Notes: a model not told the origin generated them from the sequence alone. 64,000 bases of DNA from Lyngbya sp. HA4199-MV5 (GCA_019359375.1 JAHHHL010000034.1:1-64000), one strand, 5' to 3'. Counted from the first letter of the stretch, positions 1-11,710 are shown. Numbers and translations: made by a program.

Positions 1-120
1 CATTTCAATTCTCCTGAACACGCGAAAGCACTTGTGCTTTCAAACAGGAGAATTTTTCTGCTATGGCTGCACCCAGTCAAACTTTTGAGCGTCTCCCCGG
101 CAAAGCCGGGGGCTTACCCG
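1..120 (-). mobile_element. Possible IS200/IS605-type left end and start codon of a gene leaving the window
   Basis: Read on the minus strand, the first three bases are an ATG preceded by a good ribosome site (AGGAGA, 6 bases upstream). Upstream of that is a perfect hairpin, GAAAGCA-CTTG-TGCTTTC, and further upstream a second one, CCCCGGC-AAA-GCCGGGG, at about 98-114. Closely spaced subterminal hairpins directly before a transposase start are typical of IS200/IS605-type elements in cyanobacteria. Only the start codon of the gene lies in the window, so the family assignment rests on the hairpins alone and is an inference. Confidence 0.35.
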
Positions 121-244
121 ATTTAGTCAGGAGTCAGCCGTGAAAAGCGCTTTTCATCTAGCTTGCAGCCTGAAAGCTGCTGTATTAGCATCCTATTTTC
201 TCCCAAAGGTTCGTTTGCTAAAGGGTTTACTCAGCTTGCCCTGA

Positions 245-438
245 TTGACTGACAAAAGTCTTGAAAGACTGGTCGCTTCGTTGCTCACCCGCCCGTGATT
301 AAAATCCGGGCTAATGGTGCGAAACCCGTTTTAACGGGTTGTAAGCCCCTCGTAGTCCTCTTGAGAGGACTTCCTGCCATTAGCCCGCACTTTTAGTGCA
401 GGGCGGTTCAAGTACTCGCTCAAAGATTTGTCAGTCAA
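245..438. repeat. 194 bp multi-hairpin inverted-repeat element (MITE-like)
   Basis: The ends are perfect inverted repeats of TTGACTGACAAA (245-256 and 427-438). Inside is a second imperfect inverted pair at 289-317 and 377-406, sharing CCGCCC and CGGGCTAATGG. Between them stand three hairpins: AACCCGTT..AACGGGTT (323-340), AGTCCTC..GAGGACT (354-371) and GCACT..AGTGC (387-399). No convincing coding frame fits. It may be a non-autonomous mobile element or a structured RNA; nothing here decides which. Confidence 0.55.
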
Positions 439-609
439 CCAGCAGCTTGCCATAACAAAAAATTTGCACAATAGAATAAGCTGAACCGATCGCAGCACCC
501 GCTGAGAATTTCTTCGGGTCAGTGCCTTACCGCCGATCGTGGTGTCACAATTGGTTGGTAGCACCGCTGCATTCTGTACTGAGCCGAACAGTGTTGAGTC
601 TAACCGCCC

Positions 610-3600
610 ATGAATAGCCCCTTCCTCGATCGCCTGCATCATCCCAATCGTCCCGTCATTGTTTTTGATGGCGCGATGGGCACGTCTCTGCAAACGCAAA
701 ACCTCACCGCAGACGACTTTGGCGGCGCAGAGTACGAAGGCTGCAACGAATATCTGGTGTTTACCAAGCCCGAAGCGGTCGCCAAAGTGCATCGAGACTT
801 TCTGGCAGCGGGTGCCGATGTCATTGAAACCGATACGTTTGGCGCGATGTCGATCGTCCTGGCAGAATACGATCTGGCAGATCAGGCGTATGCGTTGAAC
901 AAAGCTGCTGCTGAATTGGCGAAACAGGTCGCCGCGGAATTTTCTACGCCTGAGAAACCGCGCTTTGTGGCTGGCTCGATCGGACCTACCACCAAACTGC
1001 CCACGTTGGGGCATATCGACTTCGACACCATGAAAGCCACCTTTGCAGAACAGGCAGAAGGCTTGTACGACGGTGGCGTAGATCTGTTCCTGGTAGAAAC
1101 CGCGCAGGACGTGTTGCAGATCAAAGCCGCGCTCAATGGTATTGAAGAAGTCTTTGCGAAAAAGGGCGATCGCAAACCGCTGATGGTGTCCGTCACGATG
1201 GAACTTCAGGGCACGATGCTCGTTGGCTCTGATGTCACCGCGATGTTGAGCATTCTGGAACCCTTTCCCATTGATATCCTGGGGCTGAACTGTGCGACCG
1301 GACCCGATCGCATGGCAGACCACATCCGCTACCTCTCTGCCAACTCCCCCTTCGTCATCTCCTGCATCCCCAACGCAGGCATCCCCGAAAACATCGGTGG
1401 TCATGCCCACTACAAATTGACCCCAATGGAGTTACGGATGGCACTCATGCACTTCGTCGAAGATCTGGGCGTGCAGGTCATCGGTGGCTGTTGCGGCACC
1501 CGACCCGACCACATTCAGCAGTTGGCGGAGATTGCACCCTCGTTGAAGCCAAAAGAACGGCTAACTAGAGGGATGAAGGCGGAGGGCGGAGGGATGAAAG
1601 ATGTACCAGACACTTCATCCCTCACATTTCATCCCTCATCCCTTCCTTCTCCCCGCCCTCTCCTCAGCTACACTCCCGCCGCCGCCTCTATCTATAGCGC
1701 TCAGCCTTACGACCAGGACAACTCGTTTCTCATTATTGGGGAACGCCTGAATGCCAGTGGTTCTAAGAAGTGCCGCGATTTGTTGAATGCGGAAGATTGG
1801 GATGGGTTGGTGTCGCTGGCGAAGGAGCAGGTGCGGGAAGGTGCCCACATTCTGGATGTGAATGTGGATTATGTTGGGCGCGATGGCGTGCGGGATATGC
1901 GCGAAGTGGTGTCTCGGCTCGTCACGAATGTCACCCTGCCGCTGATGCTCGATTCCACTGAGTGGGAAAAGATGGAGGCTGGGCTGAAGGTTGCTGGCGG
2001 GAAGTGTTTACTCAACTCCACGAACTATGAAGATGGGGAAGAACGCTTTCTCAAGGTCTTGGAATTAGCAAAACAGTATGGTGCCGGGGTCGTTGTGGGC
2101 ACGATCGACGAAGATGGCATGGCACGCACGGCTGAGAAAAAGTTTGCGATCGCCCAACGCGCCTATCGTCAGGCATTGGAATACGGCATTCCGGCTCACG
2201 AAGTTTTCTTTGATCCATTAGCGCTGCCCATCTCCACGGGGATTGAAGAAGACCGGGCAAACGGACGCGCCACGATCGAGTCTATCCGCCAAATTCGCAC
2301 TCAGCTTCCCGGTTGCCACATTCTGCTGGGCGTGTCCAACATTTCGTTTGGCTTGAGTCCGGCGGCGCGGATTGTCTTGAACTCCGTGTTCCTGCACGAA
2401 GCGACTGAGGGAGGCATGGATGCGGCGATCGTCAGCGCCAGCAAAATCCTTCCCCTAGCCAAAATTGATCCCGCCCATCAAACGGTTTGCCTTGATTTGA
2501 TTTACGATCGTCGCCGCTTTGAGGGCGATGTGTGCATCTACGATCCGCTCACCGAGCTGACCAAACTCTTTGAAGGGGTGTCTGCCAAAGATGCCAGAGC
2601 GTCCCGCGCGGCGGCTGCCGATCTTCCCCTCGAAGAACGCCTGAAGCAACACATCATCGATGGCGAACGCATGGGGATGGAAGAGGCGCTGAAGCAGGCG
2701 ATGGAGCAGTACCCACCCCTGCACATCATCAACACCTTCTTGCTCGACGGCATGAAAGTTGTGGGTGAGTTGTTTGGCTCGGGGCAAATGCAACTCCCCT
2801 TCGTGCTGCAATCCGCTGAAACCATGAAAGCCGCCGTTGCCTTCCTGGAACCCTTCATGGAAAAAGAAGACTCCGGGCAGGCAAAAGGCACGTTTGTGAT
2901 TGCCACTGTCAAAGGCGACGTACACGACATCGGCAAAAATCTAGTCGATATCATCCTGTCCAACAACGGCTACCGCGTGATTAACCTGGGCATCAAACAG
3001 CCTGTGGATGCCATCATTGAGGCATACGAGCAGCACAAGCCCGACTGCATCGCCATGAGCGGCTTGCTCGTCAAATCCACCGCCTTCATGAAAGAGAATC
3101 TACAGGTTTTTAACGATCGCAACATTACCGTCCCCGTTATCCTCGGTGGAGCCGCCCTCACGCCCAAATTTGTCCACGAAGATTGCCAGAATACCTACAA
3201 CGGTCAGGTCATCTACGGCAAAGATGCCTTTTCTGACCTGCACTTCATGGATAAACTCATGCCTGCGAAGGCAGAGGGGAATTGGGATGATGCGCGGGGA
3301 TTTTTGGGAGAGGAGGCAGAAGGCAGGAGGCAGAAGGCAGAGGGGGTAGGAGAGAGGAGAGAGGAGTCAGAACTCAAAACTCAAAACTCTACCCCTACTC
3401 CCCACTCCCTACTCCCCATTCCCTCCATCGAAGACACCCTTCGCTCCGACGCGATCGCCCCCAACATCCCCCGTCCCACACCACCCTTCTGGGGCACCAA
3501 AATCCTTCAACCTGCCGATATTCCCTGGGACGAACTCTTCTGGTATCTCGATCTGCAAGCGCTGATTGCCGGACAGTGGCAGTTCCGCAAGCCGCGTGAG

Positions 3601-4317
3601 CAATCGCGGGAAGAGTACGATGCATTCCTGCAAGAAACCGTCTACCCCATCCTGGAGCACTGGAAACACCGCATCGTAAACGAAAATCTGCTCCACCCTC
3701 AAGCCATCTACGGCTACTTCCCCGCCCTGGCTGATGGTAACAGCATCCACCTCTACGAACCCCTCTCTCCTCTCTCCTCACCCCTCACTCCCACTGCCAC
3801 CTTCACCTTCCCCCGCCAAAAATCCCTCCGCCGCTACTGCATCGCCGATTACTACCTGCCAAAAGACCTCCCCACACCCCACACCCCACACCCCACACCC
3901 CATTCCTTCGACGTTTTCCCCATGCAAGCTGTCACAATGGGCGAAGTTGCCACCGAGTACGCCAAAAAGCTGTTTGAAGGCAACAATTACACCGACTACC
4001 TCTACTTCCACGGCATCGCGGTACAGATGGCAGAAGCACTGGCAGAGTGGGTACATGCCCGCATTCGCCGTGAGTTAGGCTTTGGCGACGAAGAGCCGGA
4101 CAATATCCGGGATGTGTTGGCGCAACGCTATCGAGGGTCGCGCTATAGCTTTGGCTACCCTGCCTGCCCAAACATGCAAGATCAATATACGCTGCTGGAT
4201 TTACTGGATGCCGATCGCATCAATCTCCACATGGACGAAAGCGAACAACTCTATCCAGAGCAATCAACCACTGCGATCGTTGCCTATCATCCTGCCGCTA
4301 GCTACTTTAGCGCGTGA
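610..4317 (+). CDS. metH: Cobalamin-dependent methionine synthase MetH
   Basis: This enzyme transfers a methyl group from methyltetrahydrofolate to homocysteine through bound cobalamin, making methionine in the cytosol. The order is full MetH: homocysteine domain at residues 1-315 with zinc cysteines C228, C294 and C295 (GLNC and GGCC); pterin domain from about 372; B12 cap at about 650-745; B12 domain with DVHDIG, in which H772 is the cobalt ligand; and a C-terminal reactivation domain to residue 1235. The length is normal for MetH. Oddly, three linkers carry low-complexity insertions (residues about 318-360, 887-939 and 1087-1100) made of the same short repeats found between genes here, all in frame. 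No cobalamin or SAM riboswitch was recognised upstream. Confidence 0.97.
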   Translation: MNSPFLDRLHHPNRPVIVFDGAMGTSLQTQNLTADDFGGAEYEGCNEYLVFTKPEAVAKVHRDFLAAGADVIETDTFGAMSIVLAEYDLADQAYALNKAAAELAKQVAAEFSTPEKPRFVAGSIGPTTKLPTLGHIDFDTMKATFAEQAEGLYDGGVDLFLVETAQDVLQIKAALNGIEEVFAKKGDRKPLMVSVTMELQGTMLVGSDVTAMLSILEPFPIDILGLNCATGPDRMADHIRYLSANSPFVISCIPNAGIPENIGGHAHYKLTPMELRMALMHFVEDLGVQVIGGCCGTRPDHIQQLAEIAPSLKPKERLTRGMKAEGGGMKDVPDTSSLTFHPSSLPSPRPLLSYTPAAASIYSAQPYDQDNSFLIIGERLNASGSKKCRDLLNAEDWDGLVSLAKEQVREGAHILDVNVDYVGRDGVRDMREVVSRLVTNVTLPLMLDSTEWEKMEAGLKVAGGKCLLNSTNYEDGEERFLKVLELAKQYGAGVVVGTIDEDGMARTAEKKFAIAQRAYRQALEYGIPAHEVFFDPLALPISTGIEEDRANGRATIESIRQIRTQLPGCHILLGVSNISFGLSPAARIVLNSVFLHEATEGGMDAAIVSASKILPLAKIDPAHQTVCLDLIYDRRRFEGDVCIYDPLTELTKLFEGVSAKDARASRAAAADLPLEERLKQHIIDGERMGMEEALKQAMEQYPPLHIINTFLLDGMKVVGELFGSGQMQLPFVLQSAETMKAAVAFLEPFMEKEDSGQAKGTFVIATVKGDVHDIGKNLVDIILSNNGYRVINLGIKQPVDAIIEAYEQHKPDCIAMSGLLVKSTAFMKENLQVFNDRNITVPVILGGAALTPKFVHEDCQNTYNGQVIYGKDAFSDLHFMDKLMPAKAEGNWDDARGFLGEEAEGRRQKAEGVGERREESELKTQNSTPTPHSLLPIPSIEDTLRSDAIAPNIPRPTPPFWGTKILQPADIPWDELFWYLDLQALIAGQWQFRKPREQSREEYDAFLQETVYPILEHWKHRIVNENLLHPQAIYGYFPALADGNSIHLYEPLSPLSSPLTPTATFTFPRQKSLRRYCIADYYLPKDLPTPHTPHPTPHSFDVFPMQAVTMGEVATEYAKKLFEGNNYTDYLYFHGIAVQMAEALAEWVHARIRRELGFGDEEPDNIRDVLAQRYRGSRYSFGYPACPNMQDQYTLLDLLDADRINLHMDESEQLYPEQSTTAIVAYHPAASYFSA

Positions 4318-4424
4318 TGGGACGATCGTAAGCTTGCCTGCAACCGTTCTTCAAGGGACACGGACGATCGCTCCATGACGCGAAAAACAATTTACGCTTT
4401 CATCTACCCAATGCACTGACAACG

Positions 4425-4537
4425 TTTTCCAATTTGCTGAGGTACACCTTAGTCCCTTGACTCCTTGACTCCCTGACTCGTTGACTCCTTAACTCCCTGC
4501 ATGGATCTGTACGTCACTTGATTGAAAATTGCTGCAA
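4425..4537 (+). repeat. Dispersed repeat, copy A (inverted relative to 19132-19212)
   Basis: The segment starts TTTTCCAATTTGCTGAGG and ends CAATTTTC-type sequence before GCTGCAA. Its reverse complement is nearly identical to 19132-19212. Copy A is about 32 bases longer because a GACTCCTT-like unit is repeated about five times in its middle. It fills most of the gap between metH and the histidine kinase; nothing else was recognised in that gap. Confidence 0.8.
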
Positions 4538-4699
4538 TAACTGTGCTGAAGCTTGAGGGAAAGCTTGGCGGTGGCAGTTACTCACAGACGGATCAGTTGG
4601 AACGTGAGATCTCCCTGCTGAAGGCGCAAGCGTAGGTATCCCCAGCGGATTTTGGGAATACTGGCTCTATCCTCCTCGTTTGTCCAGAGTAGATTCTCC

Positions 4700-6388
4700 A
4701 TGAAAATTTCCCATAAACTGGTTGGCAGCTTTATTGGTGTTTCTCTGTTAACTGGAGTAGTCGGCGCAGTTGCGATCGCCCAAAGCCACAAAATTGCCGA
4801 AACCCTGGCGATGGCAGAAGCCAAAGATGTTGCCCAGGTGATATCAACCTCGATTATCCATAATTCGCATCATCAAGAATCTACCCACACCCAAAAGTCA
4901 GACGATCTGCAACATTACACCGACCTGATGCATGACCTGCAAAAGCGTGACATTGTAATAGTTAATCGCCAAAAGTTAATTTTGGCAGATACTGTTCCTG
5001 AGAATGTCGGCACTATTTTTGAGCATGACCAGGGCAACGAAATTCAGCAAACGATGCAAGATGGCAAAACCAGAACTTTTCTGGAAAAAAGCGTCGATTA
5101 TCCCCAGGGCATCAAACTGATTGTCGTTCCGCTCAAAACCAATCCAACGACAACGAATGGTGCCGTGATTGTGGAGTGGTCATCGCTGTACGACCAGGCG
5201 ATCGCCCAAGCCAAACCTACGATCATTGCCATTAGTATTACCAGTTTGAGTTGTGTTGCCCTTGCTTTGCTGATTGGGTTACGCATTTCGAGCAGCATTG
5301 CCAAGCCTCTAAACGCTGTAACAACCGTAGCCAGGGAAGCGACACAAACATCTAATTTCGACCTGCAAGCTCCAGTGACAACAACAGACGAAACCGGTAC
5401 GTTGGCGATAGCGGTGAATGCTCTAATTCAACAAGTTAAAGCGTTGCTTAATGACAAAGAGCAGCGTTCTGAAGAACTCCAGCAAGCGTTACATCAGATT
5501 CAAACGACGCAACTTCAATTGATACAAACCGAAAAAATGTCGAGCTTAGGGCAATTGGTCGCTGGTGTAGCTCACGAAATCAACAATCCGGTCAACTTCA
5601 TTCATGGCAATATCGCTCATGTTGATAACTACATTCAAGATCTGCTGAAAGTCGTGCAGGCATATCAGACCCATTATCCCAACCCGCCTCAGACACTCCA
5701 GTCAACTTTGGATGATGTGGAACTTGATTTCTTAGAGCAGGACTTAGCCAAACTGCTTCAATCAATGAAGGTCGGCACCGCTCGCATTCGGCAAATTGTC
5801 TTATCGCTACGCAACTTCTCTCGGCTGGATGAATCTGACTTTAAGGCGGTTGACTTGCATGAAGGCATCGATAACACGCTACTAATTTTACAGCATCGTT
5901 TGAAGGCAAAGTCAGAGTCTCCAGCCATTGAAGTCATTAAAGACTATGCTCAATTGCCTTTGATAGAGTGCTATCCGGGGCAGCTTAACCAGGTATTTAT
6001 GAACTTAATCGCTAATGCGATCGACGTGCTGGATGAAGCGGTTCAACAACGCTTAAAGGAGGGACAACCAGCCCAGGTCAGTACAATTTGGCTTTCGACT
6101 CAAATGAACGCTGAAGATCACGTTCAAATTACCATTGCTGATAACGGCTTAGGAATGCCAGAAGCCGTGCGATCGCGCATTTTTGATCCCTTCTTCACTA
6201 CTAAATCGATCGGTAAAGGCACAGGTTTAGGATTGTCGATCAGTTACAAAATTGTGACTGAAAAACACAAGGGTCAGATGACATGTGATTCGGTAGCAGG
6301 AGAAGGCACCAAATTTGTCATTGAGATTCCTATGCGCCAAGCCAAACCAATGTCTACTCTTAATACCGATGCGATGGTTAGCGTGTAA
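4700..6388 (+). CDS. Membrane sensor histidine kinase (HAMP, HisKA, HATPase)
   Basis: An inner-membrane sensor kinase of 562 residues. It has an N-terminal membrane segment (about 9-30), a periplasmic sensor region, a second membrane segment (about 175-197), a HAMP linker, a coiled stretch, a phosphoacceptor box with GVAHEINNP (H292) and an ATPase domain with N, DNGLGMP and GTGLGLS motifs. The NPVNFI form of the H box is typical of cyanobacterial kinases. The ATG at 4700 was chosen because it starts directly before the first membrane segment; an in-frame codon at 4652 would add 16 unlikely residues. No response regulator is adjacent, so it is an orphan kinase with unknown signal. The 131 bp MITE lies 23 bases after its stop. 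Confidence 0.9.
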   Translation: MKISHKLVGSFIGVSLLTGVVGAVAIAQSHKIAETLAMAEAKDVAQVISTSIIHNSHHQESTHTQKSDDLQHYTDLMHDLQKRDIVIVNRQKLILADTVPENVGTIFEHDQGNEIQQTMQDGKTRTFLEKSVDYPQGIKLIVVPLKTNPTTTNGAVIVEWSSLYDQAIAQAKPTIIAISITSLSCVALALLIGLRISSSIAKPLNAVTTVAREATQTSNFDLQAPVTTTDETGTLAIAVNALIQQVKALLNDKEQRSEELQQALHQIQTTQLQLIQTEKMSSLGQLVAGVAHEINNPVNFIHGNIAHVDNYIQDLLKVVQAYQTHYPNPPQTLQSTLDDVELDFLEQDLAKLLQSMKVGTARIRQIVLSLRNFSRLDESDFKAVDLHEGIDNTLLILQHRLKAKSESPAIEVIKDYAQLPLIECYPGQLNQVFMNLIANAIDVLDEAVQQRLKEGQPAQVSTIWLSTQMNAEDHVQITIADNGLGMPEAVRSRIFDPFFTTKSIGKGTGLGLSISYKIVTEKHKGQMTCDSVAGEGTKFVIEIPMRQAKPMSTLNTDAMVSV

Positions 6389-6411
6389 TGAGTCGATCGT
6401 GGCTTCAGATG

Positions 6412-6542
6412 CTAGGGCGTGTCATCAATTAGCTCCGAAACCTTGCAATATCACCAGTGTCACGCCCGTCTCAACACACCAGGCTAGGGGCTGGAACCCT
6501 TGCTGCAAGCAATGTGTAGTCGTAATTGATGACAGCCCCTAG
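6412..6542. mobile_element. 131 bp MITE, copy 1
   Basis: Terminal inverted repeats of about 20 bp begin CTAGGG and end in GTCATCAATTA, with two mismatches between the arms; the element has no coding capacity. A second copy with about 10 differences is at 34137-34266 in the same orientation. The CTAG at both outer edges may be the target duplication, as in some IS5-type elements. The parent transposon is not in the window. Confidence 0.8.
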
Positions 6543-6610
6543 TGCAGATCTTCTTCGCTGGGCACTGTTTACTGATCACTGGCGATCGCTGAGCACTCAA
6601 AACTGCCGCC

Positions 6611-7525
6611 TCACTCCTTTGCCCTCTCCTTGTCACACCCCGGAGTCAACGTCATCAAGTCCTCAATATTGCGGAGCATGGTCGCGCAAATAGCATCTAG
6701 AGGCAAATCGTTGGGGTCATGCCCAAAGGGGTTTTCGATTTCGATGCCAATTTCTTCAATGCCAAACAGCGTAAAGCTGATGAGAATGACGACAGGACCT
6801 GTCCACCAACCCACGCTTTCTACCATCTGAAAGGGTAGTGAGAGGCAATAGAGCAATAGCAGTTGCTTCAGGTGAATGGCATACGCCATCGGCATCGGTG
6901 TTTTGAGGATGCGTTCGCAAGCTCCCAGCATGTCAACCATCGTGTCTAGTAATTTGAGCAAGGCACTAAGTTGATAAGGATTGAGACGATTGCGATCGTA
7001 TTCCTGCTGCAAGTAATCACCAATCCAGAAAGCGATCTCCAGCGGGGGATGATGCATTCTCTGGAGGATGTTGTACTTTTCAGACGGTAAGAGTGCTTGC
7101 AATTCTTCATTGATGGGTTCGTGCCGCAGATGCAGTTTGGTTGCCACACAAAAAGCAACCAGCATTCGCAGCACAGTTTGTTTCTGAGCATGGGCTTGTG
7201 GGGTTGAAGCGACGATCGCCAACCAGATTTGTCGTGCCACGTTGCGAACGGTGTTGACCAGCGTGCCCCAACTTTTGCGTCCTTCCCAAAAGCGCTCATA
7301 CGCCGTGTTGGTGCGAAAGACAAGCAGTAACCCCAGCACAATATTGGGAATGAGGCTTGCCAGCGTTGGCATCGCAACGGGCAGTCCGGCGTGAAAAAGC
7401 ACGGAGATCAAGACCCCAAACACACCACACAGGACAGTACGCCCCAAAATGGATGGAATGACCGACCCTTTGATTTGAAAGACCGTTTGAAACCAGTGTT
7501 TGCGCTCAGTAACTATAGGCTCCAA
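6611..7525 (-). CDS. Bestrophin family (UPF0187) ion channel protein
   Basis: A 304-residue membrane protein of the bacterial/plastid bestrophin-like family, probably forming a pentameric anion channel; in plants the relatives sit in the thylakoid membrane and adjust proton-motive force. The sequence shows the family's typical opening (W..VF..KGSVIP.I), a first hydrophobic pair around residues 25-65, the conserved NTAYERFWEGRKSW block at about 73-86, and a late hydrophobic hairpin near 225-255 followed by GIEEIGIEIENPFG. It lies downstream of mnmG on the same strand with about 100 bases between; co-transcription is possible but not shown. Ion selectivity cannot be read from the sequence. Confidence 0.87.
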   Translation of the reverse strand: MEPIVTERKHWFQTVFQIKGSVIPSILGRTVLCGVFGVLISVLFHAGLPVAMPTLASLIPNIVLGLLLVFRTNTAYERFWEGRKSWGTLVNTVRNVARQIWLAIVASTPQAHAQKQTVLRMLVAFCVATKLHLRHEPINEELQALLPSEKYNILQRMHHPPLEIAFWIGDYLQQEYDRNRLNPYQLSALLKLLDTMVDMLGACERILKTPMPMAYAIHLKQLLLLYCLSLPFQMVESVGWWTGPVVILISFTLFGIEEIGIEIENPFGHDPNDLPLDAICATMLRNIEDLMTLTPGCDKERAKE

Positions 7526-7625
7526 ATCGATTTCGCCTCACTAGCGATCGCTACCTCCAGCAGTTTACGCGATCGTCCGCATCCTTCAACCCATCATCAT
7601 TAGCTGATTCTAGAGGTAAACGCCG

Positions 7626-9542
7626 TTATAAAACTCCGGCTTCTGTTTGCTGACGTGCCTGAATTTCGAGGTATACAAGTAACGCATTCACATCAGCCGG
7701 ATTGACACCACCAATGCGAGCAGCCTGCCCAATCGTGAGCGGCTGCACGTTTGCCAGCTTTTCACGGGATTCTTTCGAGAGCGTGTTGATCGCGCTGTAG
7801 TCTAAATCGGGTGGTAAGGGGCGATGTTCTTGACGCACGATCGCATCAATTTGATGTTGTTGCCGTTGAATATAACCAGCGTATTTGATGTCAATTTCAG
7901 CCCCTTCTTTTTCGGCGCGATCGCAGTCTAGATTGCCTAACCCAAAGCGTTCCAAATCAACGTAATGAAATCCTGGTTTCCGTAGTAAATCCGCTAAGGT
8001 TACGGAACCTTTGATGGCTTGTTGGGTATGCGCCGCAATTTGTTTGCCTAAAGCATCATGCTCTTTCACACGAGTTTCGTGCAGGCGTTCTTTCTCGGCA
8101 ACAATGCGTGCTTGTTTGTGGGTAAACAACTGCCAGCGGCGATCGTCAATCAACCCAATCTCCTGACCTAAAGGGGTGAGGCGTTGATCCGCATTGTCCG
8201 ATCGCAGCAGCAGGCGATATTCCGAACGGGACGTAAGCACACGATACGGCTCTCGTAGATCTTTGGTGCAAAGGTCATCGATTAAGGTACCGATGTAGCT
8301 CTGCTCACGCGGAAAGATGACCATTTCCTGGCGGTGAATCAACCGTGCGGCGTTGATGCCTGCCACAATCCCTTGCGCTGCGGCTTCTTCGTAACCTGTG
8401 GTGCCGTTGATTTGTCCCGCGCAGAATAGCCCTTCGACTTTTTTGGTCATCAAAGTGGGATAGCACTGGGTCGCAGGAAGATAGTCATATTCCACCGCGT
8501 AGGCGGGACGCAGCATGGCGCAGTGTTCTAAACCAGGGAGCGATCGCAGCATTTGCAGTTGAATCGCTTCGGGCAATCCGGTTGAAAAGCCCTGGATGTA
8601 GAGCTCTGGCGTATCCCGTCCTTCTGGCTCAATAAAGATCTGATGGCTTTCCTTGTCGGCAAAGCGCACAATTTTGTCTTCAATACTGGGGCAATAGCGC
8701 GGTCCTTTCGCATCGACCCAGCCACCGTAAACAGGCGACAGGTGAAGATTTTCACGAATGATGCGATGGGTTTCGGCTGTGGTGCGCGTCAAGTAGCAGG
8801 GCATCTGTTCACGTTCCACCCATGTTTCTGGATCGAAGCTAAACCAGCGCACGTCTGCATCACCGGGTTGAGGTTCCAGGTGGGTGAAAGCCACAGAGCG
8901 ACGATCGACCCGTGCAGGGGTACCCGTTTTCAGCCGTCCTGTTTCAAAGCCCAGCCGATTGAGCGTTTCAGTCATGCCTACAGCAGCAAATTCTCCTGCC
9001 CGTCCTGCTGCCATCGACGTGTTGCCAACCCAAATTTTGCCGCCCAGAAAGGTGCCTGTAGTTAACACGACCGCTTTGCACTGAAACGCCACGCCAAAGT
9101 AGGTTTGCACCCCGATGATTTCATCGTTCTCACCCAGCACTAAATCCGTTGCCATGCCTTCGCGGATGGTCAGATTTGCCTGGTTCTCCACGATCGTTTT
9201 CATCACAGCGGCATATTCGCGCTTATCGGTTTGTGCCCGCAGCGCCCACACCGCAGGTCCTCTGGAGGCATTGAGTACTCGCTTTTGCAGATAGGTGCGG
9301 TCTGCCATTTTGCCAATCTCGCCGCCCAGGGCATCCACTTCATGCACCAGTTGAGATTTTGCAGGACCACCCACGGCAGGGTTACACGGCTGCCACGCGA
9401 TTTTATCTAGCGTTAAGGTTAGCAACAGTGTGCGACAGCCTAGCCGCGCCGTTGCCAATGCTGCTTCACAGCCAGCGTGTCCGGCTCCCACCACCACTAC
9501 ATCAAAGGCATCCAAAAATTCAACGGACGATCGCACGGTCAT
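7626..9542 (-). CDS. mnmG: tRNA uridine-5-carboxymethylaminomethyl modification enzyme MnmG (GidA)
   Basis: MnmG works with MnmE to install the carboxymethylaminomethyl group on the wobble uridine of some tRNAs, using FAD, NADH and methylene-tetrahydrofolate. At 638 residues it is the usual length. It shows an N-terminal FAD Rossmann motif ([14 protein letters not shown], about residues 16-29), the family signature [15 protein letters not shown] in the middle, [17 protein letters not shown] near 375, and a helical C-terminal domain. The start at 9542 places the Rossmann fold at the expected distance. The C-terminal 15 residues ([11 protein letters not shown]) are not conserved family sequence. 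Confidence 0.97.
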   Translation of the reverse strand: MTVRSSVEFLDAFDVVVVGAGHAGCEAALATARLGCRTLLLTLTLDKIAWQPCNPAVGGPAKSQLVHEVDALGGEIGKMADRTYLQKRVLNASRGPAVWALRAQTDKREYAAVMKTIVENQANLTIREGMATDLVLGENDEIIGVQTYFGVAFQCKAVVLTTGTFLGGKIWVGNTSMAAGRAGEFAAVGMTETLNRLGFETGRLKTGTPARVDRRSVAFTHLEPQPGDADVRWFSFDPETWVEREQMPCYLTRTTAETHRIIRENLHLSPVYGGWVDAKGPRYCPSIEDKIVRFADKESHQIFIEPEGRDTPELYIQGFSTGLPEAIQLQMLRSLPGLEHCAMLRPAYAVEYDYLPATQCYPTLMTKKVEGLFCAGQINGTTGYEEAAAQGIVAGINAARLIHRQEMVIFPREQSYIGTLIDDLCTKDLREPYRVLTSRSEYRLLLRSDNADQRLTPLGQEIGLIDDRRWQLFTHKQARIVAEKERLHETRVKEHDALGKQIAAHTQQAIKGSVTLADLLRKPGFHYVDLERFGLGNLDCDRAEKEGAEIDIKYAGYIQRQQHQIDAIVRQEHRPLPPDLDYSAINTLSKESREKLANVQPLTIGQAARIGGVNPADVNALLVYLEIQARQQTEAGVL

Positions 9543-9750
9543 AGCGTCTACGGCTTGGGAATCTCATCCCATTTTAGCGGGTTCAGCGTCGAGCTTTAGC
9601 CGGGGCACCCACATGACCTATACTGCTGGCGCTGCACAGCTTGCATCCCATTATCTGTGTTTTTAAGTTTTATTGCGATGGCGTTGAATGTCAGAAAATA
9701 CTGACAGCTACAAGCCTGTCAATCAGCCTCATCCTCCGCTAGAATCAGCA

Positions 9751-9779
9751 TTACAAGGATCGGCGTTTGCATATATAAT
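9751..9779 (+). promoter_or_regulatory. Putative sigma-70 type promoter upstream of ilvB
   Basis: A perfect TATAAT (9774-9779) follows TTACAA (9751-9756) with a 17-base spacer, about 95 bases before the ilvB start. The -35 box is weak. The rest of the 9543-9874 gap contains no gene that I could recognise. Confidence 0.4.
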
Positions 9780-9874
9780 GGCTCGACAGGAATCACGATC
9801 CGCACTAGACTGATGTTCTAGCGGCTAATGCATCATCTGATACAAATTCATCTACGGGTTGGCGAGGTTTTCTA

Positions 9875-11710
9875 GTGCAACTGCAACGTGTGGCTGTAAA
9901 GCGAGTAACTGGCGCATTCGCATTGATTGACAGTCTCAAGCGCCACGGAGTCAAACACATCTTTGGTTATCCCGGCGGCGCAATTCTGCCCATTTATGAC
10001 GAAGTTTACCGGGCGCAGGCTGAAGGAGGGTTTCAGCATATTCTGGTACGCCACGAACAGGGTGCGGCACATGCGGCTGATGGCTATGCTCGCGCGACAG
10101 GGCAGGTTGGCGTTTGCTTTGCTACCTCTGGTCCTGGTGCAACCAATCTTGTGACTGGCATTGCAACCGCCCACATGGATTCGATTCCAATGGTGGTGAT
10201 CACGGGGCAGGTTCCCAGCTATGCGATCGGCAGTGACGCGTTTCAAGAAACGGATATTTTTGGCATTACGCTACCCATTGTCAAACATTCCTACGTGGTG
10301 CGCGACCCGCGAGAGATGGCGCGGATTGTTGCCGAAGCCTTCTACATTGCCACAACGGGTCGCCCTGGACCAGTGTTGATTGATGTGCCCAAAGACATTG
10401 CCCATCAAGAGTTTGATTATTCGCCCATGACGGTGAACGACATCAAGCTACCAGGCTACCGTCCCACCGTAAAAGGAAATCCGCGTCAGATTGCCCATGC
10501 GTTGAGGTTGATCCGGCAGGCGAAGCAGCCGTTGCTTTATGTGGGAGGAGGCGCGATCGCCTCGAATGCCCATGCCGAAATTAAAACGTTTGCTGAGCGC
10601 TTCAGTCTGCCTGTGACCACAACGCTGATGGGTATTGGAGCCTTTGATGAACACCATGCTCTGTCAGTTGGTATGTTAGGGATGCATGGCACTGCCTATG
10701 CCAATTTTGCCGTGACGGAGTGCGATCTACTGATTGCCGTTGGCGCTCGGTTTGACGATCGCGTTACAGGCAAGCTGGATGAATTTGCATCCCGTGCCAA
10801 AGTGATCCACATCGACATTGACCCCGCAGAAGTGGGCAAAAATCGCGCCCCAGAGGTGCCGATCGTCGGTGATGTGAAGCATGTACTAACCGAACTGTTG
10901 CGTCGGAGCGACGATGATGGTGACGTGCGTGACCCGCAGCGTAACCAGGCATGGCTAAACCGGATTGCTCGTTGGCAGGAAGATTACCCGTTAGAAGTAC
11001 CTCGTTACGCCGACAGCCTCTCTCCACAAGAAGTGATTGTTGAGCTTGGCATTCAGGCACCCAACGCCTATTACACGACAGATGTGGGGCAACATCAAAT
11101 GTGGGCAGCGCAATTCCTCAAAAACGGTCCCCGTCGCTGGATCTCAAGTGCAGGCTTGGGCACGATGGGTTTTGGGATGCCTGCTGCAATGGGTGCGAAG
11201 GTTGCCCTACCCGATGATGATGTTATTTGTATCAGCGGTGATGCCAGCATCCAGATGAACATTCAGGAGCTAGGAACCTTGGCGCAGTATGGGATCAACG
11301 TAAAAACGGTCATTATTAACAATGGCTGGCAAGGGATGGTGCGCCAGTGGCAGCAAGCGTTCTATGACGAGCGCTACTCAAATTCCAATATGGAAGTGGG
11401 TATGCCAGATTTTGTGAAGTTGGCAGAAGCGTTTGGCATCAAAGGCATGACCATCAGTACGCGGGAAGAGTTAAAGAGCGCGATCGCTCAGATGCTCACC
11501 CACGATGGTCCAGTTCTGCTCGATGCCCGTGTGCGGCGCGATGAAAACTGCTACCCCATGATTCCACCCGGCAAGAGCAATGCTCAGATGGTGGGCTTAC
11601 CCGAACGCAAAACGTTGGATAAAGCTGCTGAGCTGATCTACTGTGGCGGTTGCGGGGCAAAGAACATCACGAACAACAATTTCTGCCCAGAGTGCGGCAC
11701 CAAAATGTAG
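9875..11710 (+). CDS. ilvB: Acetolactate synthase large subunit with C-terminal zinc ribbon
   Basis: This thiamine-diphosphate enzyme condenses two pyruvates, or pyruvate and 2-ketobutyrate, in the first common step of branched-chain amino-acid synthesis. It has the N-terminal ThDP domain with the catalytic glutamate in [15 protein letters not shown] (about residue 61), a central FAD-type domain, and the C-terminal ThDP/Mg motif GDASIQMN...INNGWQG. The protein is 611 residues, longer than the usual ~570-590, because it ends in a CGGCG...CPECG zinc ribbon (four cysteines in two CxxC pairs, last 22 residues). The start used is a GTG; a second GTG lies 15 bases downstream and could be the real start. 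The regulatory subunit gene ilvN is not adjacent. Confidence 0.95.
   Translation: MQLQRVAVKRVTGAFALIDSLKRHGVKHIFGYPGGAILPIYDEVYRAQAEGGFQHILVRHEQGAAHAADGYARATGQVGVCFATSGPGATNLVTGIATAHMDSIPMVVITGQVPSYAIGSDAFQETDIFGITLPIVKHSYVVRDPREMARIVAEAFYIATTGRPGPVLIDVPKDIAHQEFDYSPMTVNDIKLPGYRPTVKGNPRQIAHALRLIRQAKQPLLYVGGGAIASNAHAEIKTFAERFSLPVTTTLMGIGAFDEHHALSVGMLGMHGTAYANFAVTECDLLIAVGARFDDRVTGKLDEFASRAKVIHIDIDPAEVGKNRAPEVPIVGDVKHVLTELLRRSDDDGDVRDPQRNQAWLNRIARWQEDYPLEVPRYADSLSPQEVIVELGIQAPNAYYTTDVGQHQMWAAQFLKNGPRRWISSAGLGTMGFGMPAAMGAKVALPDDDVICISGDASIQMNIQELGTLAQYGINVKTVIINNGWQGMVRQWQQAFYDERYSNSNMEVGMPDFVKLAEAFGIKGMTISTREELKSAIAQMLTHDGPVLLDARVRRDENCYPMIPPGKSNAQMVGLPERKTLDKAAELIYCGGCGAKNITNNNFCPECGTKM

Noticed and set aside
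440-609. Cobalamin or SAM riboswitch before metH
   Set aside because: No B12-box-like or SAM-riboswitch core sequence was found in the leader.
331-1410. 359-codon frame on the minus strand over the start of metH
   Set aside because: It lies opposite conserved MetH codons, has no domain and no ribosome site; it is a shadow of the real gene.
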